From: Roseofilum halophilum BLCC-M91
GTDB taxonomy: Bacteria; Cyanobacteriota; Cyanobacteriia; Cyanobacteriales; Desertifilaceae
Assembly: GCF_030068445.1 (NCBI RefSeq)
Contig: NZ_JAQPOK010000089.1
Location: forward strand, 1-64,000
Direction: 5' to 3'
Length of the DNA stretch: 64,000 bases
In this document: in pieces, positions 29,394 to 39,228 of the stretch
How positions within the stretch are numbered: position 1 is the first letter of the stretch
How the letters are laid out: each line of letters starts with the position of its first letter
Notes under the pieces: generated by a model
The model's database searches: none
What the model was told of the DNA's origin: nothing
The model's input: only the letters and a program-made list of their open reading frames with translations
Translations under genes and position numbers: made by a program

Positions 29394-29577
29394 ATATCAA
29401 GTCCGGTTATTCATGTCCGCGAAGCGGAAATACCCTAATTAAAAGTCTAGGGAGCGAGACGCTCCCACTCCACTAAGATCAACCGATTCTAGGAGTGCGG
29501 GCATCTTGCCCGCTTCTTTTTTCTAGGAGTGCGGGCATCTTGCCCGCTTCTTTTTTCCCATTCACCGGACTTGATAT
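29394..29577. repeat. MITE-like palindromic element, copy 2
   Basis: 184-bp element with perfect 13-bp terminal inverted repeats, ATATCAAGTCCGG (29394-29406) and CCGGACTTGATAT (29565-29577). Inside are TCCGCgaaGCGGA, GGGAGCgagacGCTCCC and two tandem copies of an AGGAGTGCGGGCATCTTGCC hairpin unit. No ORF is present. It sits between rpmA and the convergent 287-aa gene. Confidence 0.85.
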
Positions 29578-29588
29578 TACTGGGGTTT

Positions 29589-30452
29589 TTAAGTAGTGGC
29601 ATCAAATGTTTGGGCTTTGAGAATGACCATGTTGCTTCCTACGACGGAGTTACGGGCTAATAAATGACCGTCGAGATCGAGAATTTCTAAACGGCTAAAG
29701 TCGAGTTTTTGCGATCGCCGCAACATATCGTTAGCGAGGCGCTTTTGTTGCTCTAAAGGTAAGTCATACCAGCGCCGATCGACTTTTAGCACCAGGAGGC
29801 TATTCAAGAAATCGGCTTCTAATGAATCAATTAAACCCTCTTCATATTTTTCGGTTAAGCGGTTGACTTGCTCTTGAATGGTGACAATTAACCGTTGTTC
29901 GGGAGTGAGAACGGGAGGAGGGGGTGGGGCAATGTCTACAGGAATGGGTTCTGGAATTTCTTCTTCTTGTTCTTCTTGCTCAACAGGTTCTTCTGCTTCT
30001 GCCATTTCTGGGGGTTCGGGTTCTTGAGTCACTTCTTCTATGGGTTCTGGGATCTCTTCTTCTGGGATCTCTTCAGGGATAGGTTCTGGGGCGATCTCTG
30101 GTTCTTCCACTTCTGGCGGCGGTTCTGGAACTTGCGCGACTTCTGGAGCGGGACGGGGAATGAGGGAAACGGAGAGGATCAGAGAGACGGTGATGATTGC
30201 ACCTAGAGCTAGACTGAGGTCAAAATCATTGATGTTCTGATTCCAGGGAGCCGGTAGCCATCGGCGCACCCGTGCTAAAAGCCGATCCCACAGGGGAAAT
30301 ATTGGCTCTTGGGGATCGGAAAAGGGAGAGGTTTCTAGGCGATCGGCGATCGCCTGCAACCCAGTAATGAGCGATCGCAAGATCTTCAGCATTTGCCGTT
30401 TCACCCAAGAGGGACTCTCTACGGGTGGACGATTAGAAGGTTGTCCTGTCAT
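29589..30452 (-). CDS. Hypothetical single-pass membrane protein with Pro/Glu-rich linker
   Basis: 287-aa protein of unknown function. A cytoplasmic N-terminal part of about 75 residues is followed by one membrane helix (ALGAIITVSLILSVSLI, around residues 82-98). A long Pro/Glu spacer of about 85 residues comes next, then a helical C-terminal domain (from LTPEQRLIVTIQEQVNRL) to the end. The layout recalls cell-envelope spanning proteins, but no family is recognised. It is directly upstream on the minus strand of a MITE-like element and 17 bp downstream of the NADH dehydrogenase gene, so the two may share a transcript. Confidence 0.75.
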   Translation of the reverse strand: MTGQPSNRPPVESPSWVKRQMLKILRSLITGLQAIADRLETSPFSDPQEPIFPLWDRLLARVRRWLPAPWNQNINDFDLSLALGAIITVSLILSVSLIPRPAPEVAQVPEPPPEVEEPEIAPEPIPEEIPEEEIPEPIEEVTQEPEPPEMAEAEEPVEQEEQEEEIPEPIPVDIAPPPPPVLTPEQRLIVTIQEQVNRLTEKYEEGLIDSLEADFLNSLLVLKVDRRWYDLPLEQQKRLANDMLRRSQKLDFSRLEILDLDGHLLARNSVVGSNMVILKAQTFDATT

Positions 30453-30469
30453 AATTCCCCTGCATTCTT

Positions 30470-31831
30470 TTAATTTTTGATCGCTGGAAGGGGCATATCT
30501 TCCGTCGTATCCAGATTTTCCGGAGTAATGGTTAACAGGAAATCTTCACCGGTAATTAACCGCGCTCCTCGACCTCTGGTTAGGTAGTTCCATCCCCATT
30601 GCACCATCACCACTAATTTATTATCAAACTCAATTAAATAGTAAATATGGGCAAACACCCAGGTTAACCAGGCAATAAATCCCGTGAGCTTCATCCATCC
30701 CAAGTCTACCACCGCCGCATTTTCCCCAATCACCGCTAGACTGCCCACTTCGGTATAGCGGAATGGGGAATGGGTTTGGCCGCGCAGTTCCCGTTTGATC
30801 CATTGGGCCACATATTTGCCCTCTTGCATAGCAACAGGAGCAATACCGGGTAAGGGACGCTCTCCTTCTCCTTGATGGGAAAAGTTGGCTAAGTCACCGA
30901 TAACAAAGATATTAGGATAACCCGAAATGCTTAAGTTATCTTCGACCATCACCCGACCCGCTCGGTCTAGGGCGACTCCAGTTTTTTCATGCAACACTTT
31001 ACCGAGTCCAGAAGCCTTGACTCCAGCAGCCCAGAGGATGGTACGGGCGGGAATTAATTTTTCCGTTTCTCCCTGACGTACCGTTACTGACCCTTCCGTT
31101 ACCTGGGTGACTAGGGTCTGGGTTTGTACCTTTACCCCTAGCTGGGTGAGGTCTGATGCTGCTCTCGCGGACAATTCTGGCGCGTAAGGGGGTAAAATGC
31201 GATCCATGCCTTCTAGGAGCAAAATCCGGGCGCTGGTGGTATCGATGTGGTGAAAGTCATTTTTGAGAACGCTATGGGCCAGTTCGGCGATCGCCCCCGC
31301 TAATTCTACCCCAGTGGGGCCGCCCCCCACAATCACGAAGGTGAGCCAGGCTTTTTGTTTTTCGGGGTCGGTTTCCTTTTCTGCGGCTTCAAAGGCCCCA
31401 TAAATGCGACGACGCATGAGTAGAGCATCTTCGATGGTTTTTAAGCCAGGGGCAATACTTTGCCATTGGTCATTGCCGAAGTAGTGATGCTTCACGCCCG
31501 TGGCCAGAATCAGGGTATCGTAGGAGAGGGTACGATCGCCGAGGGTAAGCCGTTGGCGATCGGGATCGATATCCGTTACCCGGTCTAAGAGAACTTGGGT
31601 ATTTTTATTTTGATTGAGAACCAGACGCAAGGGTGAAGAAATATCGGCTGGGGATACACTGCCCGTAGCCACTTGATAGAGTAAGGGTTGAAACAGGTGA
31701 AAGTTTCGCTTATCGATTAACGTCAGTTTAACCGGTGCTTTGCCTAGGGCTTGAGCTGCATAAAGCCCCCCAAAGCCTCCTCCGACAATCACGACATGGG
31801 GAACAGAGGGTTGGGTATTGTTATCAACCAT
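30470..31831 (-). CDS. Type II NAD(P)H dehydrogenase
   Basis: FAD flavoenzyme of the NDH-2 family, passing electrons from NAD(P)H to quinone without pumping protons. The FAD Rossmann motif GGGFGGLYAA is near residue 17. The NADH motif IVGGGPTGVELAGAIAEL is near residue 165. Other conserved segments are TLILATGVKHHYFG and IFVIGDLA. Near the C-terminus a hydrophobic stretch (LTGFIAWLTWVFAHIYYLI) probably binds the membrane. Length (453 aa) is typical. Confidence 0.93.
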   Translation of the reverse strand: MVDNNTQPSVPHVVIVGGGFGGLYAAQALGKAPVKLTLIDKRNFHLFQPLLYQVATGSVSPADISSPLRLVLNQNKNTQVLLDRVTDIDPDRQRLTLGDRTLSYDTLILATGVKHHYFGNDQWQSIAPGLKTIEDALLMRRRIYGAFEAAEKETDPEKQKAWLTFVIVGGGPTGVELAGAIAELAHSVLKNDFHHIDTTSARILLLEGMDRILPPYAPELSARAASDLTQLGVKVQTQTLVTQVTEGSVTVRQGETEKLIPARTILWAAGVKASGLGKVLHEKTGVALDRAGRVMVEDNLSISGYPNIFVIGDLANFSHQGEGERPLPGIAPVAMQEGKYVAQWIKRELRGQTHSPFRYTEVGSLAVIGENAAVVDLGWMKLTGFIAWLTWVFAHIYYLIEFDNKLVVMVQWGWNYLTRGRGARLITGEDFLLTITPENLDTTEDMPLPAIKN

Positions 31832-31924
31832 AGCGTTAGGATTCTCAAGGTGAGAGATTTAGATCGGATCTTAGTTTAGCAATTCAACCAAACTTGAGAT
31901 GAGGATCTCCTACCCATCTCCCCA

Positions 31925-33343
31925 CTATAATCTATAAAAACCGTCATTTCGTCTAGGTTCTGGCCGTTGTGATGGGGAGATAGGGGATTTAAATTCCCGA
32001 AATATCATGCGATCGCGCCCTTGTTTTTTCGCTTCGTAGAGCGCTTGATCCGCAACTTCAAATAACTCTTCTCCTGATGTGGAATGGGTAGGAACGGTCG
32101 AAGAAATCCCCATACTCATCGTGATCAATGGACTCACCAAAGAGGCTTGATGCTCAATCCCTAAATTTCGCACATTGCTTTGAATTTCTTGAGCCACAAT
32201 CCAAGCCCCAGATGCTTGAGTATTGGGTAGCACGACCACAAATTCTTCTCCCCCATATCGCGCCACTAAATCGGCTGGTCTTTTTAATGTTTTTTTAAGA
32301 GTTTGGGCAATTTTTTGTAAGCATTCATCCCCCATTTGATGCCCATAGGTATCATTATAGCGCTTAAAATAGTCTACATCACAAATAATCATCGATAAGG
32401 GCCCTTGCTCTCGGGCCAAGCGATACCATTCTCGATTAAATGTTTCTTGTAAACAACGACGGTTCGCCACTTGAGTTAAACCATCTAAATTGGCCAGTTG
32501 ATTTAATTCCTGGTTAACTTTTTCTAATTCGGCAGTTCTTTCGGCCACTTTTCGTTCTAAAGTATGGGAATATTCTCGAAGTTGTTCATAAAAGAGGGCA
32601 TTTTGAATAGAGGCTGCGGCTTGGGAAGCTAGAGCAATAAATAATTTTAGATCTTGGGCAGTATATTCTAGAGTGCGATCGCTACTAATTTGAATCACAC
32701 CTAATTTTCCCGTTTGAGTCATTAACGGGCAACACATTAGAGAAGCAATCTTAAAAGTTTGCGAAATAAAGCGAGTATCTAAATCAACTTGATTGACAAT
32801 TTCTGCTTGCCCTGTCTTAAAAACATGGCCATAAATTCCTAAATTGGCAGATATTTTTTGACCTAATATGACTTGATTTTCGTTTTGTTTCGGGTAAAAT
32901 ACTTGCATCATACCATCCTGGTAAATCATCACCACCAGGGCATTACCCGGAATTTGTTTTAAGGCTTCATCTGCCATCAGCTTGATCACTTCCTGGACGT
33001 TCAAGCACGTGGATAGTTTGGCAGAAATATCATATAAAAAATTTAGTTCTTCATATTTATCTAAAGCATCAATAGCTAAAACTTTCTTGTTGATTTCTGT
33101 TTCAATCAAGTAAATGAGCATTTGTGTGATGGGATGATCTAATAGAGGACTCACAACCCAACCGACAATCGAGTTTTCTATAGAAATTTCATACCCTTGA
33201 AAATCCCCTAAATTCAAATTGCCGATAATCGGTCTTTGATGGTCATCTAAAACCGCTATCGGATGGTCATCATCCAAGAGTCGCTGAATTAATCCTTTCA
33301 TCCTTGGTTTGAGGATAATTTTTTTAAACTTGAGGTTAATCAT
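31925..33343 (-). CDS. GAF-GGDEF diguanylate cyclase
   Basis: Makes cyclic di-GMP from GTP. An N-terminal region of about 110 residues is followed by a GAF domain (about 110-255), a coiled coil and a GGDEF domain with an intact ARYGGEEF active site. The product-inhibition I-site RxxD is present as RPAD, five residues upstream. It starts 6 bp after the stop of the receiver gene in a three-gene operon with the kinase, so it is a likely output of that signalling chain even though the receiver is a separate protein. Confidence 0.92.
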   Translation of the reverse strand: MINLKFKKIILKPRMKGLIQRLLDDDHPIAVLDDHQRPIIGNLNLGDFQGYEISIENSIVGWVVSPLLDHPITQMLIYLIETEINKKVLAIDALDKYEELNFLYDISAKLSTCLNVQEVIKLMADEALKQIPGNALVVMIYQDGMMQVFYPKQNENQVILGQKISANLGIYGHVFKTGQAEIVNQVDLDTRFISQTFKIASLMCCPLMTQTGKLGVIQISSDRTLEYTAQDLKLFIALASQAAASIQNALFYEQLREYSHTLERKVAERTAELEKVNQELNQLANLDGLTQVANRRCLQETFNREWYRLAREQGPLSMIICDVDYFKRYNDTYGHQMGDECLQKIAQTLKKTLKRPADLVARYGGEEFVVVLPNTQASGAWIVAQEIQSNVRNLGIEHQASLVSPLITMSMGISSTVPTHSTSGEELFEVADQALYEAKKQGRDRMIFREFKSPISPSQRPEPRRNDGFYRL

Positions 33344-33349
33344 TCACCG

Positions 33350-33739
33350 TTACTCATATAGAAATCCAAGAATTTCTCTAGATTTTGCTAACACTTCTTT
33401 GGGCCGAAAAGGTTTGGTCATATATAAGTTAGCGCCCATGGCAATTCCTGTTTTTTTGTCAAATTCTTGACCTTTTGCGGTGAGCATAATAATATAGATA
33501 TGACCCAAGCTCATATTTTGCTTAACTTGGGCACAAACTTCTAATCCATTCATTTTCGGCATCATTACGTCCAAAAATACTAAATCAGGTTTCTCTTGTT
33601 CAATAATCTGCAATGCTTCTTGGCCGTTTTTAGCCGTGAGTAATATTACGTCATCTTCATCTTCGAGCTTTTCAAGGGCTTGTTCCATAAGGATAAGAAT
33701 ATTTGGCTCATCGTCAGCGATTAAAACTTTTTTATTCAT
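33350..33739 (-). CDS. Single-domain response regulator (CheY-like)
   Basis: 129-aa receiver domain with no output domain. The phosphoacceptor Asp lies in LVFLDVMMPKMNG, the acidic pair in IADDEPN, and the conserved Lys in MTKPFRPKEVL. Its start codon overlaps the stop of the upstream kinase gene by 8 bp, and it is followed 6 bp later by the GGDEF gene. It is therefore the likely partner of that kinase and may act by protein contact. Confidence 0.93.
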   Translation of the reverse strand: MNKKVLIADDEPNILILMEQALEKLEDEDDVILLTAKNGQEALQIIEQEKPDLVFLDVMMPKMNGLEVCAQVKQNMSLGHIYIIMLTAKGQEFDKKTGIAMGANLYMTKPFRPKEVLAKSREILGFLYE

Positions 33740-36731
33740 TAAATTCCTCTAAAATATGTGCTTTGACAACGGTTGCATCCAGGGGAAGCAAGCAAGAAAA
33801 TTTACTTCCTTGATTGAGGGTGCTTTCGACCCAAATTTTTCCGCCATGATATTCAATAATTTGTTTACAAATGGGTAACCCTAAGCCAGTGCCTTTGGGT
33901 TTGTTGGTTAAAATATCTCCCACTTGCTTGAATCGCTCAAATACTTTATCCTGGTCTTCTGGAGCAATGCCAATTCCCGTATCAATAATGGCAATCATCA
34001 AATGATCGTCCACTACCTTGGCTTCACAAGTAATGGTTCCTTGCTCCGTAAATTTTACGGAATTAGAGATTAAATTAATGACGACTTGAATGATGCGATC
34101 GCGATCGACTTCAATCACGGGGAGATGGGGATCGATATTTTTAATGAATTGTAAATGATTCCGTTCAATCAAAGAGGATGTTGCCGCGATCGCTCGATCT
34201 AAAATCACTTGTGGATCGACGGGTTGAATATTCCAATCCACTCGCCCAGATTCCATCTTAGCAATATCTAAAACGTCATTAATTAAGGATGTTAAGCGTT
34301 CTGCCTCGGAGATGATGATTTCAATATTATTACTAACTGCAATCACCGATCGCTTAACTTTTCTATCCTCTTGCACTGTCACCGGGAAAATTACGTCTTC
34401 TAATTTTTCCTGAATCATTTCCGCAAATCCTAAAACGGATGTTAACGGGGTGCGTAATTCATGGGAAACGGTGTTCAAAAAATCAGTTTTCATCCGATCC
34501 ACTTCCCGTTCTACTGTGACATCTCGAATGAGAATGACGGAACCCATACATTGATCCCCTTCCATGCCTTCTCCCTCCTTAATAATACTGGTGGCTAGGG
34601 CTTGACCTTCCCGATTGTTGCCTAACTTTACATTCAGGGTTACAATCTCCTGGTTCCGATTCTGAATCGTCGTAATTAATTCATGTAATTCTGGAGAAAA
34701 GATTGTCCAAATATTCTGCCCTTGTAATTGCCATTTTTCTAAATTAAACATGGCTAACAAAGCCGGATTAAATCGGGTGATTTTTCCTTGAGTATCCGTG
34801 ACCAATAATCCATCGGCCAAGTTATCAACAATGGCATTTAAATCGGCTAAAGTAGTTCGCAGTTCGCTGGATCGCTTTTGAGCCTGGGAGAGTAATTCTG
34901 CCTGTTGTAGGGCGACTCCCAGTTGAATGGCAATTTTACGAGTGAACTCTATTTCCTTGGATTGCCAAGTCCTGGGTTCTGAACATTGATGAATACAGAG
35001 CAAGCCCCATAACTGTTCGCCTTTTACTAGGGGCAAAACTAAATTGGCTCGAATTTGGAATTGGTTTAAGATATCAAAGTAGCAAGGGGATAAGTTGGCT
35101 GTTTGAATGTCAGAAATGGCTTGGATTTTACCTTGATGATAATGGATGTGATGATGATCGTGAAAGCATCGATCTTGTACAATTTTTTGTAAAGTCGAGT
35201 CAAAGGGGGGGATAACATCTTCGGAAATAAATTTCCCGACTGTTTGATCGGAGTGGGAATCAAAGGCGAAAATCCCGACGCGATCGGCGTTGAGTAATTG
35301 TCTAACTTCTGTGGCGGCTGTTTGGAAAATGGTTTCTAAATCTAAGGTACGACGAATTTTATCGATGACTTCTGCGATCGCTCTCTCCCGTTGTGCTTCT
35401 TCTTCTAATTCTTCTGCCCGTTTTTTCAGTTGCGCTTCTAAGGTGCTTTGTAATTCGCTAGAGCGCTTTTGAGTTTGGGCTAATAACTGGGCTTGCTGAA
35501 TGGCTACGCCTAACTGGGAGCTAATTTGAATTAAGAAGTTAATTTCAATTTCTTGCCAATTTCTGGGGCCAGTGTTTTGAAAGGCTGCTAATAACCCCCA
35601 GAGACGCTGGTGTTGATAAATGGCTACAATGGCATAGGCTCTGGCTTGATAGGATTCTAATGCCTGAATATAACAGTCTGAAAAATCATGGGTATAAATA
35701 TCGGAACAGACGCGAAATAATTGCCCTTGCTTAAATAATTGTCCTTGGGTTGCCTGTAAATGAGTGTCTGTGACGGACAAATGTTCTAGATTTTTGAGGC
35801 TACATTCACTAATCTTACAGTTCAACTCTGGATTTTCTTGTTGACAGATAATTAAGGATTTCCAGTGTGGGTTAACGGAGTCTACTAAAAATTCACCACT
35901 CCAGTCTTCATTGAAGCGATAAATGACGACTCGATCGGCTTTGAGGAGGTGGCGGACTTCTTGGGTGGTGGTGCGAAAAATGGTGTCGAGATCTAGGGAT
36001 TGACGGATTTTGGTGATCACGGCGGCGATCGCCTGTTCCCGTTCTACAGCTTGAGCGACGGCTTGGGCTAACTGTTCGGACTGCTGCTTTTGCCCCGCTA
36101 AGACTTCTGCTTGCTGTAGGGCGACTCCTAAATGAACGGCAATATGGGAAACAAATTCTATTTCTTGGGGTTGCCAAGAGCGAGGGGCGCGACAGTGATG
36201 AATGCATAGAAGCCCCCATAAGGTCTCTCCCTTAAGCAGGGGAACCACTAAATTGGCTCGGACTTGGAATTGCTCCAAGATCTGAATATGGCAAAGGTTC
36301 AAACCTTCTTGATAAATGTCATCACAGGCCCACATTCGCCCGTCTTGGTAATATTGGGCGTAGTGATCGCCGAAACAGTGGTCTTCAATGCGAGCGGCTA
36401 AGGTTGAAGAAAACGGGGGTAGGACATCCTCGGAGACAAATTCCCCCCATTGGTAATTCGAGTTCTGGCCAAACTGATACATCCCCACCCGATCGGCATT
36501 CAAAAGCTGCCGTACTTCTCTGGCGGTTGATTGAAAAATGGTTTCTACATCCAGAGATTGGCGAATGCGAGTAATCACCGCTAAGAGGGCTTTTTCTTGG
36601 GCAATCTGAACGGGTTCTGGCTGCGTCTGGGTTGTTTTTTCCAGTTCCCATACCCGTTCTCTAAGCCGTTCAATTTCCTCTTGAAGGGCCGTATATTCAC
36701 TTGCTTTAACCACAACATACTCATCGGACAT
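33732..36731 (-). CDS. Multi-GAF (cyanobacteriochrome-type) PAS histidine kinase
   Basis: 999-aa sensor kinase with three GAF domains (about 50-210, 235-410, 455-610), a PAS domain (about 625-745) and HisKA/HATPase (SHELRTPLTSV, GTGLGLPICKQI). GAF1 has the DXCF motif D117-H-C119-F and the bilin-binding Cys147-His148. GAF3 has D520-R-C522-F and Cys550-Tyr551. Both have the following RANLVxPL segment. GAF2 keeps Cys353-Tyr but lacks DXCF and is more diverged. These are hallmarks of cyanobacteriochromes, DXCF types usually sensing blue-to-green light through two cysteines. The gene leads an operon with a receiver and a GGDEF protein. Chromophore binding itself is inferred, not seen. Confidence 0.9.
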   Translation of the reverse strand: MSDEYVVVKASEYTALQEEIERLRERVWELEKTTQTQPEPVQIAQEKALLAVITRIRQSLDVETIFQSTAREVRQLLNADRVGMYQFGQNSNYQWGEFVSEDVLPPFSSTLAARIEDHCFGDHYAQYYQDGRMWACDDIYQEGLNLCHIQILEQFQVRANLVVPLLKGETLWGLLCIHHCRAPRSWQPQEIEFVSHIAVHLGVALQQAEVLAGQKQQSEQLAQAVAQAVEREQAIAAVITKIRQSLDLDTIFRTTTQEVRHLLKADRVVIYRFNEDWSGEFLVDSVNPHWKSLIICQQENPELNCKISECSLKNLEHLSVTDTHLQATQGQLFKQGQLFRVCSDIYTHDFSDCYIQALESYQARAYAIVAIYQHQRLWGLLAAFQNTGPRNWQEIEINFLIQISSQLGVAIQQAQLLAQTQKRSSELQSTLEAQLKKRAEELEEEAQRERAIAEVIDKIRRTLDLETIFQTAATEVRQLLNADRVGIFAFDSHSDQTVGKFISEDVIPPFDSTLQKIVQDRCFHDHHHIHYHQGKIQAISDIQTANLSPCYFDILNQFQIRANLVLPLVKGEQLWGLLCIHQCSEPRTWQSKEIEFTRKIAIQLGVALQQAELLSQAQKRSSELRTTLADLNAIVDNLADGLLVTDTQGKITRFNPALLAMFNLEKWQLQGQNIWTIFSPELHELITTIQNRNQEIVTLNVKLGNNREGQALATSIIKEGEGMEGDQCMGSVILIRDVTVEREVDRMKTDFLNTVSHELRTPLTSVLGFAEMIQEKLEDVIFPVTVQEDRKVKRSVIAVSNNIEIIISEAERLTSLINDVLDIAKMESGRVDWNIQPVDPQVILDRAIAATSSLIERNHLQFIKNIDPHLPVIEVDRDRIIQVVINLISNSVKFTEQGTITCEAKVVDDHLMIAIIDTGIGIAPEDQDKVFERFKQVGDILTNKPKGTGLGLPICKQIIEYHGGKIWVESTLNQGSKFSCLLPLDATVVKAHILEEFNE

Positions 36732-36841
36732 GGGATTGAAATAAACGGAAAAATAAGGGAGTTGTCTGGATGGGTAGCTTGGCCAGTATAAAAGATTAGA
36801 AGGGTAACTGTGCGTAAAGAAGTTTAAAGCTTTGAATGAAT

Positions 36842-36871
36842 AAGGGATACAACCAGTCGGTTGTATCCCTT
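36842..36871. terminator. Strong hairpin downstream of the caspase-like gene
   Basis: Perfect 13-bp stem AAGGGATACAACC / GGTTGTATCCCTT with a 4-nt AGTC loop, about 37 bp after the stop of the caspase-like gene on the minus strand. A T-rich stretch follows in that direction. Confidence 0.7.
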
Positions 36872-36907
36872 CAGAGGAGTCGATCCCTTGGATGCTAGGG
36901 CTTGAGG

Positions 36908-38761
36908 TTACAAGCGAGTCTGCCAGACGGCGATCGCCCGTTGGGCCTCTGCATAAGCTGCCGTATTTTGGGGAACCAACTGGGCAGCCGCGATCGCTGC
37001 TGCTGGGCCGTCGCTGGCTAACCGCCGATAGGCAATTTTGAGAATTTCACTACTCCATTGGTTGGCTAACTGCTGGGCTTGGCTATAGCGGGGTTGATCG
37101 GCTCCAATGGTCTTCACCTGGGCGATCGCCTGATTATAAGAAGACGCTTGATTGGCCTTAACCTTGCTACTGGCTTGCTGAATCACCGTCTGATTCGCTT
37201 GCGCTTGGGCTGCCTGCTGTTGCCAGGAAGGAATCATGTTCTGGGCTTGCGAATAAACCGATACTTCCGATGGAACCAGTTGGGCAGCAGCGATCGCCTT
37301 CTGAAATTCTCCCTGAGCCGCTCGACCCATGGCAATATCCATAATCGCTTGACCCCATAACTCAATTTTTCCTTGAGCTTCGGCATAGGCCGGATTATCG
37401 GCTGAAATTTTCCGTGCTTCTTCGATCGCCTTTACATAAGGTGACGCTTGCTGAGAACCTAAAATACTGGTCACTTCTGAGAGCGTTGGCGGACTGGCTG
37501 GTTCCGGTTGAGCTGCCGGTGGAGCCACCGTTGCCGGAGCTTGGGGAACTGGTTCTGGAGAAGGCGCTGGGGAAGGCACTGGAGAAGGCGCTGGAGTCGC
37601 CGCTTCTGGAGCAGGGGCAGGAATCACCACCACTTCTGAAGGAGTGGCTGCTGGAGAAGGCCCTGGAGAACCCTGGACAGGCTCAGTCACTGTCGGGCTG
37701 GGTTGTCCTTCCACCGTGGTTAGCGCATTGCGATTGCGTAAAAATACTCCCCCAATTAAAATCAGAGCGATGCCCCCCCAAGCCAGAATCAGTAATCGCC
37801 AAAACTGTGCATCTTCTTCATTGGATTTGGGGTCTTGAGATTGGGGTTTTTTGTCAGGTTCCATAGGCTTACGAATATCTGTTGTATCTGTTGAGGTTTT
37901 CTGGGCAACAGGGCTTGGCTGAGGAACGCCCCCAGAACCGGAGGGAACACTTAACGGTTCGGTGGTACTGGAAGAGTGAGAAAGGGATTCTTCTGTTTTG
38001 GGTTCCTCAATCGGTAAAATCACCCGATGAACTCGGCCGGGAGGATTCACCACCATCAAGGCTTGTTGGTTGGGTCGATTGTGTTGATCGCTCAATTCCA
38101 TTAGCCGACGGTGCAGATAGCGATCTAAACTTGCTAATGTACTACATTGACCCGATCGCAATCCTTCCAGCAAAGCAGCCGTAAATAACCCTTGTCGTAA
38201 TTCTAAGGTCTCTTGGGAAAATTGACCCGGTTGACAAGAAAGAAGGGTGGCAATTTCTAGTTCTCGCGCTAAATTAGCCGTCTGGTTTCCTAAAAGTCCC
38301 CCAATTTGCAAACTCGATGGCCGATTCATATCCAGAACAACCAGCACATTTTCAGTGGGTAAGTCTCCTAGACGGTTGAATAAGTCAGCTATCGAGATAC
38401 CTGTGGAGGTGACTTGATTGGGATCGCTTTCAATGGGCATCAGATAGTCTTGGCCATCGATACTGGAGCCATAACCGCTAAAGAAGACCCAAAGGTGATC
38501 GTCTGGCTCTAGCTGGAATTGGGGATGCTCGCGCCGACCGATTTTGTCGATCCACCCTTCGATTGTGGGGCGATCGGGGTAAGTAGATTCTCCTTGAATG
38601 GGCTGTGAAACCTCACTCAGGAGTAAGCATTGATCCAGGGATAACCCCGCTTGATATGTCCAAAAATCAGAAAATGCCTGGGCATCTTGTTGGGCATAGC
38701 TTAACGGTTGGAAATGTTGATATTGATTAATGCCGATGGCGATCGCCCTGGTTTTTCCCAT
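36908..38761 (-). CDS. Caspase-fold membrane protein lacking the His-Cys dyad
   Basis: 617-aa protein with an N-terminal caspase-like (peptidase C14) domain, beginning with RAIAIGINQYQ and PLSYAQQDAQAF. The catalytic His of the usual SGHG is Tyr97 (FFSGYGSSIDG). The usual Cys of the DxC strand is Asn146 (VVLDMNRPSS). It should therefore be a non-peptidase paralogue, similar to variant cyanobacterial metacaspases. A membrane helix follows near residue 335 (ILAWGGIALILIGGVFL), then a Pro-rich spacer. The Ala/Gln-rich C-terminal helical region has repeated elements (AIAAAQLVP occurs twice). It is monocistronic with a strong terminator. Confidence 0.88.
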   Translation of the reverse strand: MGKTRAIAIGINQYQHFQPLSYAQQDAQAFSDFWTYQAGLSLDQCLLLSEVSQPIQGESTYPDRPTIEGWIDKIGRREHPQFQLEPDDHLWVFFSGYGSSIDGQDYLMPIESDPNQVTSTGISIADLFNRLGDLPTENVLVVLDMNRPSSLQIGGLLGNQTANLARELEIATLLSCQPGQFSQETLELRQGLFTAALLEGLRSGQCSTLASLDRYLHRRLMELSDQHNRPNQQALMVVNPPGRVHRVILPIEEPKTEESLSHSSSTTEPLSVPSGSGGVPQPSPVAQKTSTDTTDIRKPMEPDKKPQSQDPKSNEEDAQFWRLLILAWGGIALILIGGVFLRNRNALTTVEGQPSPTVTEPVQGSPGPSPAATPSEVVVIPAPAPEAATPAPSPVPSPAPSPEPVPQAPATVAPPAAQPEPASPPTLSEVTSILGSQQASPYVKAIEEARKISADNPAYAEAQGKIELWGQAIMDIAMGRAAQGEFQKAIAAAQLVPSEVSVYSQAQNMIPSWQQQAAQAQANQTVIQQASSKVKANQASSYNQAIAQVKTIGADQPRYSQAQQLANQWSSEILKIAYRRLASDGPAAAIAAAQLVPQNTAAYAEAQRAIAVWQTRL

Positions 38762-38818
38762 GACCCACTCCTAAAATATACATGCTTATTCCCGAATTCC
38801 CTAGCGGGTAGCGCTACA

Positions 38819-39133
38819 TTAGCGTAACTTCTGTACATCAGCCATAAATACGTCAAAGGCTTCTTGAGTTTTGCCTAAGTAATTACCATCGGCCTCTAGG
38901 GCATCTTTTAACTCTTCCGCTACTGCAATTAATCCCGCATCTTCTGACATATAAGCGCCTTTCATTTCAATCTCGCGCCAATACTCTTCAATCACGCGGG
39001 TTCTCATCGTTTCATAGGTCTCAATTAGGGAAGCTTTGGCTTTCTTTTGTTCCGCGTTGAGGTTTTCATACTCCAATTGACTAATTAATTCCGCTAATTC
39101 GGAAAGATGTCGGCGCACAGTTTCCCAGCTCAT
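38819..39133 (-). CDS. Small conserved-looking hypothetical protein, 104 aa
   Basis: Alpha-helical, acidic, soluble 104-aa protein beginning MSWETVRRHLSELAELISQL. No motif is recognised. The frame is well used and the length is consistent with a small cyanobacterial protein of unknown function. It lies upstream of the caspase-like gene on the same strand, 57 bp before its start, so the two may be co-transcribed. Confidence 0.7.
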   Translation of the reverse strand: MSWETVRRHLSELAELISQLEYENLNAEQKKAKASLIETYETMRTRVIEEYWREIEMKGAYMSEDAGLIAVAEELKDALEADGNYLGKTQEAFDVFMADVQKLR

Positions 39134-39228
39134 AACGATGTCCCTTCATAAGATCGGAGAGTTTCGACAGGTATCTTACCAGGTTCTTTGCCAGACCTTT
39201 GATACTTTACAAAGGTTAACATTTTTTC

